NCBI GenBank assembly: GCA_003501835.1
Contig: DNOU01000228.1
Location: forward strand, 3,121-20,289
DNA length: 17,169 nt
Reading direction: 5' to 3'
Origin: Anaerolineaceae bacterium
GTDB lineage: Bacteria; Chloroflexota; Anaerolineae; Anaerolineales; Anaerolineaceae
Every line of letters starts with the position of its first letter. Position 1 is the stretch's first letter. Position numbers and translations under genes: made by a program. Under the pieces are notes generated by a model. It was not told the origin of the DNA and searched no databases. It worked only from the letters and a program-made list of their open reading frames with translations. Below are positions 14,247 to 17,169 of the stretch, piece after piece.

Positions 14247-15422
14247 ATGGAACCTGAAGAGCTCGAAAAGAGATTGGATTGGCTGGATTCTGAACGTCAA
14301 CGAGACAAAGCGCAAATCGCTGAATTAAAATCACAGATCAGCAACCTGGAAGCCACAATTCTTCAAAAGACAACTTTGATCCAGAACCTGGAGGAAGAGG
14401 TCAAGCAGGCGACGATTACCTCAGGCCGCGTGGAGAAGTTTGAAAGCATCATCGCCCAAAACAAGATCGATCTGTTGAAACAGATCGCGGATACCGCGGC
14501 AAAAATACCCCCATTGGAGGCAAGATTTGAAAAACAGCGTAAGGATGATTTTGATACTCTGAACACGCAGATCGCTGAGACAAGAAACGCCATCCCCAAT
14601 GTGACAGATATTAAGAAATCCGTTCAAGGCCGTATCGAGGAAGAATTCCGCCTGGGACGGCTGGTGGAGGAACTCCAAAAAAAGATCTCAGATCTGAATT
14701 CAACAGATGAAGACCTGACACGTGCACAAAAAATGTTGACCGATGAATTCCACATGGATTCCAAGCGTGTGGCAGATCTTTCCCTGGAAGTCACCTCCCT
14801 GCGGAAGCGTTTTGAGGAAGAACGAGGCAAGACTGAGGTGCTGACAGAGAATATCCGCAAATACGACATGCGGATCAATGAGATGCTGGAAAAGGAAGCC
14901 GAACGCCAAAAATCCCAGACCGCTTTCATTGACCGCCAGGCGCTGGTGCAGTTGGATCGTGAAAAGGCATGGGAGGGCTGGGGAAAGCAGATCGCAGATG
15001 TGCAAAAGGTGGGGGCGGAGGTGGAATCCCAGCTACAGTCGCTGGAGACCATCAAGCGCGAGGTGAAGAAATCACAGCAGGAATTTGAGGATGTGAATGT
15101 CCGCCTAGACCGTCGCATCAATGAAATCACGGAAATCCAACGCTTGTTCGAAGAGCGTTCGCACCAGGATTGGGTGGCGTTTAAAGCGGATGATCAAAAA
15201 CGATGGACAAACTATATCATGAGCCAGGAAGAACAATTGCGGGATGAAGCAAGGCAGATCAGCAAGCTTCAGGAACGGGTGGTTGCGCTGGAGGATACAT
15301 CACTCGACATGAAGGACCAGCTTCATTTGATCATCGAGGAAACCGAAAACCGCATTAAATCTCTGGTCGAGTTCACGGGCGAACTCATGGAAACCTTTAC
15401 GCGGACGTTGGGATCCCGCTAG
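14247..15422 (+). CDS. Long coiled-coil protein, 391 aa, function unknown
   Basis: I do not recognise a family. From the first residues (MEPEELEKRLDWLDSERQRD) almost to the end, the sequence is heptad-like, rich in E, K, Q, R, L and I and poor in G, P and C. It has no membrane segment or signal peptide. Pro91/Pro92 and Pro119 interrupt the heptads at about 90-120, suggesting two or three coiled-coil rods. Tryptophans near 234-237 and 302-316 may mark a packing site. The very end (FTGELMETFTRTLGSR) is more hydrophobic. AAGAGG at 14234-14239 lies seven bases before ATG 14247, supporting the start. It lies 27 bases after the membrane module and its stop is eight bases before selB, so all appear co-transcribed. 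Cytoskeletal, scaffold or chromosome-associated roles are all possible. Confidence 0.88.
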   Translation: MEPEELEKRLDWLDSERQRDKAQIAELKSQISNLEATILQKTTLIQNLEEEVKQATITSGRVEKFESIIAQNKIDLLKQIADTAAKIPPLEARFEKQRKDDFDTLNTQIAETRNAIPNVTDIKKSVQGRIEEEFRLGRLVEELQKKISDLNSTDEDLTRAQKMLTDEFHMDSKRVADLSLEVTSLRKRFEEERGKTEVLTENIRKYDMRINEMLEKEAERQKSQTAFIDRQALVQLDREKAWEGWGKQIADVQKVGAEVESQLQSLETIKREVKKSQQEFEDVNVRLDRRINEITEIQRLFEERSHQDWVAFKADDQKRWTNYIMSQEEQLRDEARQISKLQERVVALEDTSLDMKDQLHLIIEETENRIKSLVEFTGELMETFTRTLGSR

Positions 15423-15430
15423 AGGCCTGT

Positions 15431-17169
15431 ATGTGGGTGGTCGGAACAGCGGGTCATGTGGATCATGGTAAATCCACCCTGGTCGAAGCGCTTTCTGGCA
15501 TCAATCCAGATCGACTCAAGGAAGAAAAACAACGCGAAATGACCATTGAACTGGGCTTTGCCTGGTTCAAGCTGCCGAACGGCGAACCGGTCGGCATTGT
15601 GGACGTTCCAGGGCACCGCGACTTTATCGAGAACATGCTTGCAGGGGTGGGAGGGATAGATGCCGTGATGTTCGTGGTGGCGGCAGATGAGGGGATTATG
15701 CCGCAGACGCGGGAACATCTGGCAATTTTGGATCTGCTGCAGGTTAAAACCGGCATCATTGTGCTGACCAAGGTGGACCTCGTTCAGGATGAAGATTGGT
15801 TGGAACTGGTGGAGAAGGATGTGCGTGACATCTGCACGGGAACCATCCTTCAGGATGCGCCTCTCGTGCGCGTCTCAGCTATCAGCGGGCAGGGCATTGA
15901 GGATCTCAAACATCTACTGGCGCATCAGCTGGCAGCAACCCCGCCCAAGCCGGATCTTGGGAAGCCCCGCCTTTCAGTCGACCGGGTTTTCACGCTGGCA
16001 GGTTACGGAACCGTTGTCACAGGCACACTTGTGGACGGCAGTCTGAACGTGGGCGAGGAAGTGCAGATCCTACCCGGGCAGTTGACTGGCAGGATCCGGG
16101 GAATCCAAACCTATAATCAAAAAGTGAATACTGCCCCTCCCGGTACCAGGACAGCATTGAACCTGGCAGGGATTGACCGGAATCAAATTGTGCGGGGGGA
16201 TGTCGTTACACGCGTGGGAGGGTACCAGGCTACGACACGGATCGATGCGAGTGTCCGCATGGTTGCAGATGCAACAGTGAGTCTGGAGCATGATGATCAG
16301 GTCAAGTTGTTCATTGGCGCCTCAGAGGTGGAAGGGCGTGTCCGCGTTTTGGGCCGGGAAAAGATCACTTCAGGTGAAGAGGGGTTCGTTCAGATTGAGT
16401 TTAAGCATCCGGTGGTGGCAGTGAGCGGGGATCGCTTCATCCTGCGCATCCCTTCACCTCCCGCAACCATCGCCGGAGGTGTGGTGCTTGATCCGCAGCC
16501 GTCAGGTCGATACAGGCTGAACGATCCACTCGTCCTTTCAAGGTTGGCAGGGTTGAAAGAATCCAATCCTGAAGATGAGTTGCATCGCTTGATCGACCGG
16601 GCGGGTGTGCTGAGTGTGGCAGAAATTGTGAAATCTGCCCGGTTGCGTGCAAAGCAGACGATGGACGTACTTCATGAATGGGTTGCCACAGGTGACCTGA
16701 TCTCTCTTTCGGGCAGGGATTTTTCGGAAGATTCAAGGGTGACGACCAAAACCCGCCTGCAAGAGTTTGAAGGGAATGCCCGGGCGATTTTAAAGGAATT
16801 CCATTTTCAATACCCAACACGTCCAGGAATGAGCCGCGAAGAACTCAAGACCAGGCTTGGACTGAAGTCTGCGGATATTGCCCCCATGCTGAAATTGTGG
16901 ATCGAATCGGGGGGGATCGTTCAGGAAGGTGAATGGCTGCGTTTGCCAGATCATCATCTGAGTTTTACTCCGGCACAGCAGAAGAAGATCGATGAATTAC
17001 TGGCAAAATTTGAGCAGGCTCCGTTTTCACCACCGGGGTATGCCGAGTGTGTGCAACTGGCCGGTGAAGAACTCATCCAGGCATTAATCCACTCAGGAAA
17101 GATCTACCGGGTGAATGCAGATGTTCTATTCACCGCGACTGCGGTGGAGCAGATGAGCAACTTTATTCG
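15431..17169 (+). CDS. selB: Selenocysteine-specific elongation factor SelB (3' partial)
   Basis: GTPase that carries Sec-tRNA to the ribosome and binds the SECIS hairpin next to in-frame UGA codons. The frame is open from ATG 15431 to the window end (579 codons); about 40-60 C-terminal residues are missing compared with usual SelB. The G domain has GHVDHGKST at 8-16, EEKQREMTIELGFAW at 31-45 (the SelB switch region, distinct from EF-Tu), DVPGH at 58-62, TKVDL at 113-117 and a SAISGQG loop. The EF-Tu-like domain II begins near residue 180 (LSVDRVFTLAGYGTVVTGT). The region after about residue 345 resembles the tandem winged helices that bind SECIS RNA. AGAGG at 15421-15425, overlapping the previous stop, precedes the start. 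It implies that the organism uses selenocysteine. No selA, selC or selD is in view. Confidence 0.96.
   Translation, partial: MWVVGTAGHVDHGKSTLVEALSGINPDRLKEEKQREMTIELGFAWFKLPNGEPVGIVDVPGHRDFIENMLAGVGGIDAVMFVVAADEGIMPQTREHLAILDLLQVKTGIIVLTKVDLVQDEDWLELVEKDVRDICTGTILQDAPLVRVSAISGQGIEDLKHLLAHQLAATPPKPDLGKPRLSVDRVFTLAGYGTVVTGTLVDGSLNVGEEVQILPGQLTGRIRGIQTYNQKVNTAPPGTRTALNLAGIDRNQIVRGDVVTRVGGYQATTRIDASVRMVADATVSLEHDDQVKLFIGASEVEGRVRVLGREKITSGEEGFVQIEFKHPVVAVSGDRFILRIPSPPATIAGGVVLDPQPSGRYRLNDPLVLSRLAGLKESNPEDELHRLIDRAGVLSVAEIVKSARLRAKQTMDVLHEWVATGDLISLSGRDFSEDSRVTTKTRLQEFEGNARAILKEFHFQYPTRPGMSREELKTRLGLKSADIAPMLKLWIESGGIVQEGEWLRLPDHHLSFTPAQQKKIDELLAKFEQAPFSPPGYAECVQLAGEELIQALIHSGKIYRVNADVLFTATAVEQMSNFI

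Overview
The window is about half G+C, and every gene reads on the + strand with almost no intergenic space. Gene content and protein style point to an anaerobic bacterium, most likely Chloroflexota of the class Anaerolineae: a BMP-type nucleoside ABC transporter, unnamed PLP enzymes, divergent complex I-like membrane proteins and SelB. That taxonomic call is an inference; there is no rRNA or other marker gene here.

Transcription unit 1 (1-8484, closed by a strong intrinsic terminator at 8501-8541). It opens with a complete import system apart from the missing start of its first gene: a BMP/PnrA-family solute-binding protein (5' end outside the window), a double-ABC ATPase and two permeases of the YufP/YufQ (NupP/NupQ) type. 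A 12-bp stem-loop separates the binding protein from the ATPase, as is common where the binding protein must be made in excess. Three enzymes follow in the same run: a threonine-synthase-like fold-type II PLP enzyme with an N-terminal zinc ribbon, a family 2 prenyl-phosphate glycosyltransferase, and a 488-residue fold-type II PLP enzyme whose reaction I cannot name.

Transcription unit 2 (8593 to past the right end). A conserved-looking 194-residue protein of unknown function is followed by a hydantoinase/dihydropyrimidinase with all its metal ligands and the carbamylatable lysine. Three membrane-protein genes come next, joined to it and to each other by abutting or overlapping stop and start codons. 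They are two divergent NuoL/M/N-type antiporter-like subunits with a HyfE/NuoK-like subunit between them. Several residues that normally carry protons in this superfamily appear replaced. A 391-residue coiled-coil protein and selB (selenocysteine-specific elongation factor, 3' end cut by the window) complete the unit.

Working together: the nucleoside-type importer, the cyclic-amide hydrolase and two PLP lyase/synthase-fold enzymes suggest uptake and fermentation of a nucleobase- or hydantoin-like nitrogen compound, in the spirit of the ygeX/hyuA purine-degradation loci of other anaerobes. This is inferred from gene proximity. The coupled membrane module and SelB hint at a further link to membrane-bound redox chemistry and selenoenzymes, but no hydrophilic redox subunit, selA, selC, selD or selenoprotein is visible. 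No RNA genes, mobile elements, CRISPR arrays or stretches of more than 300 bases without a gene were found.
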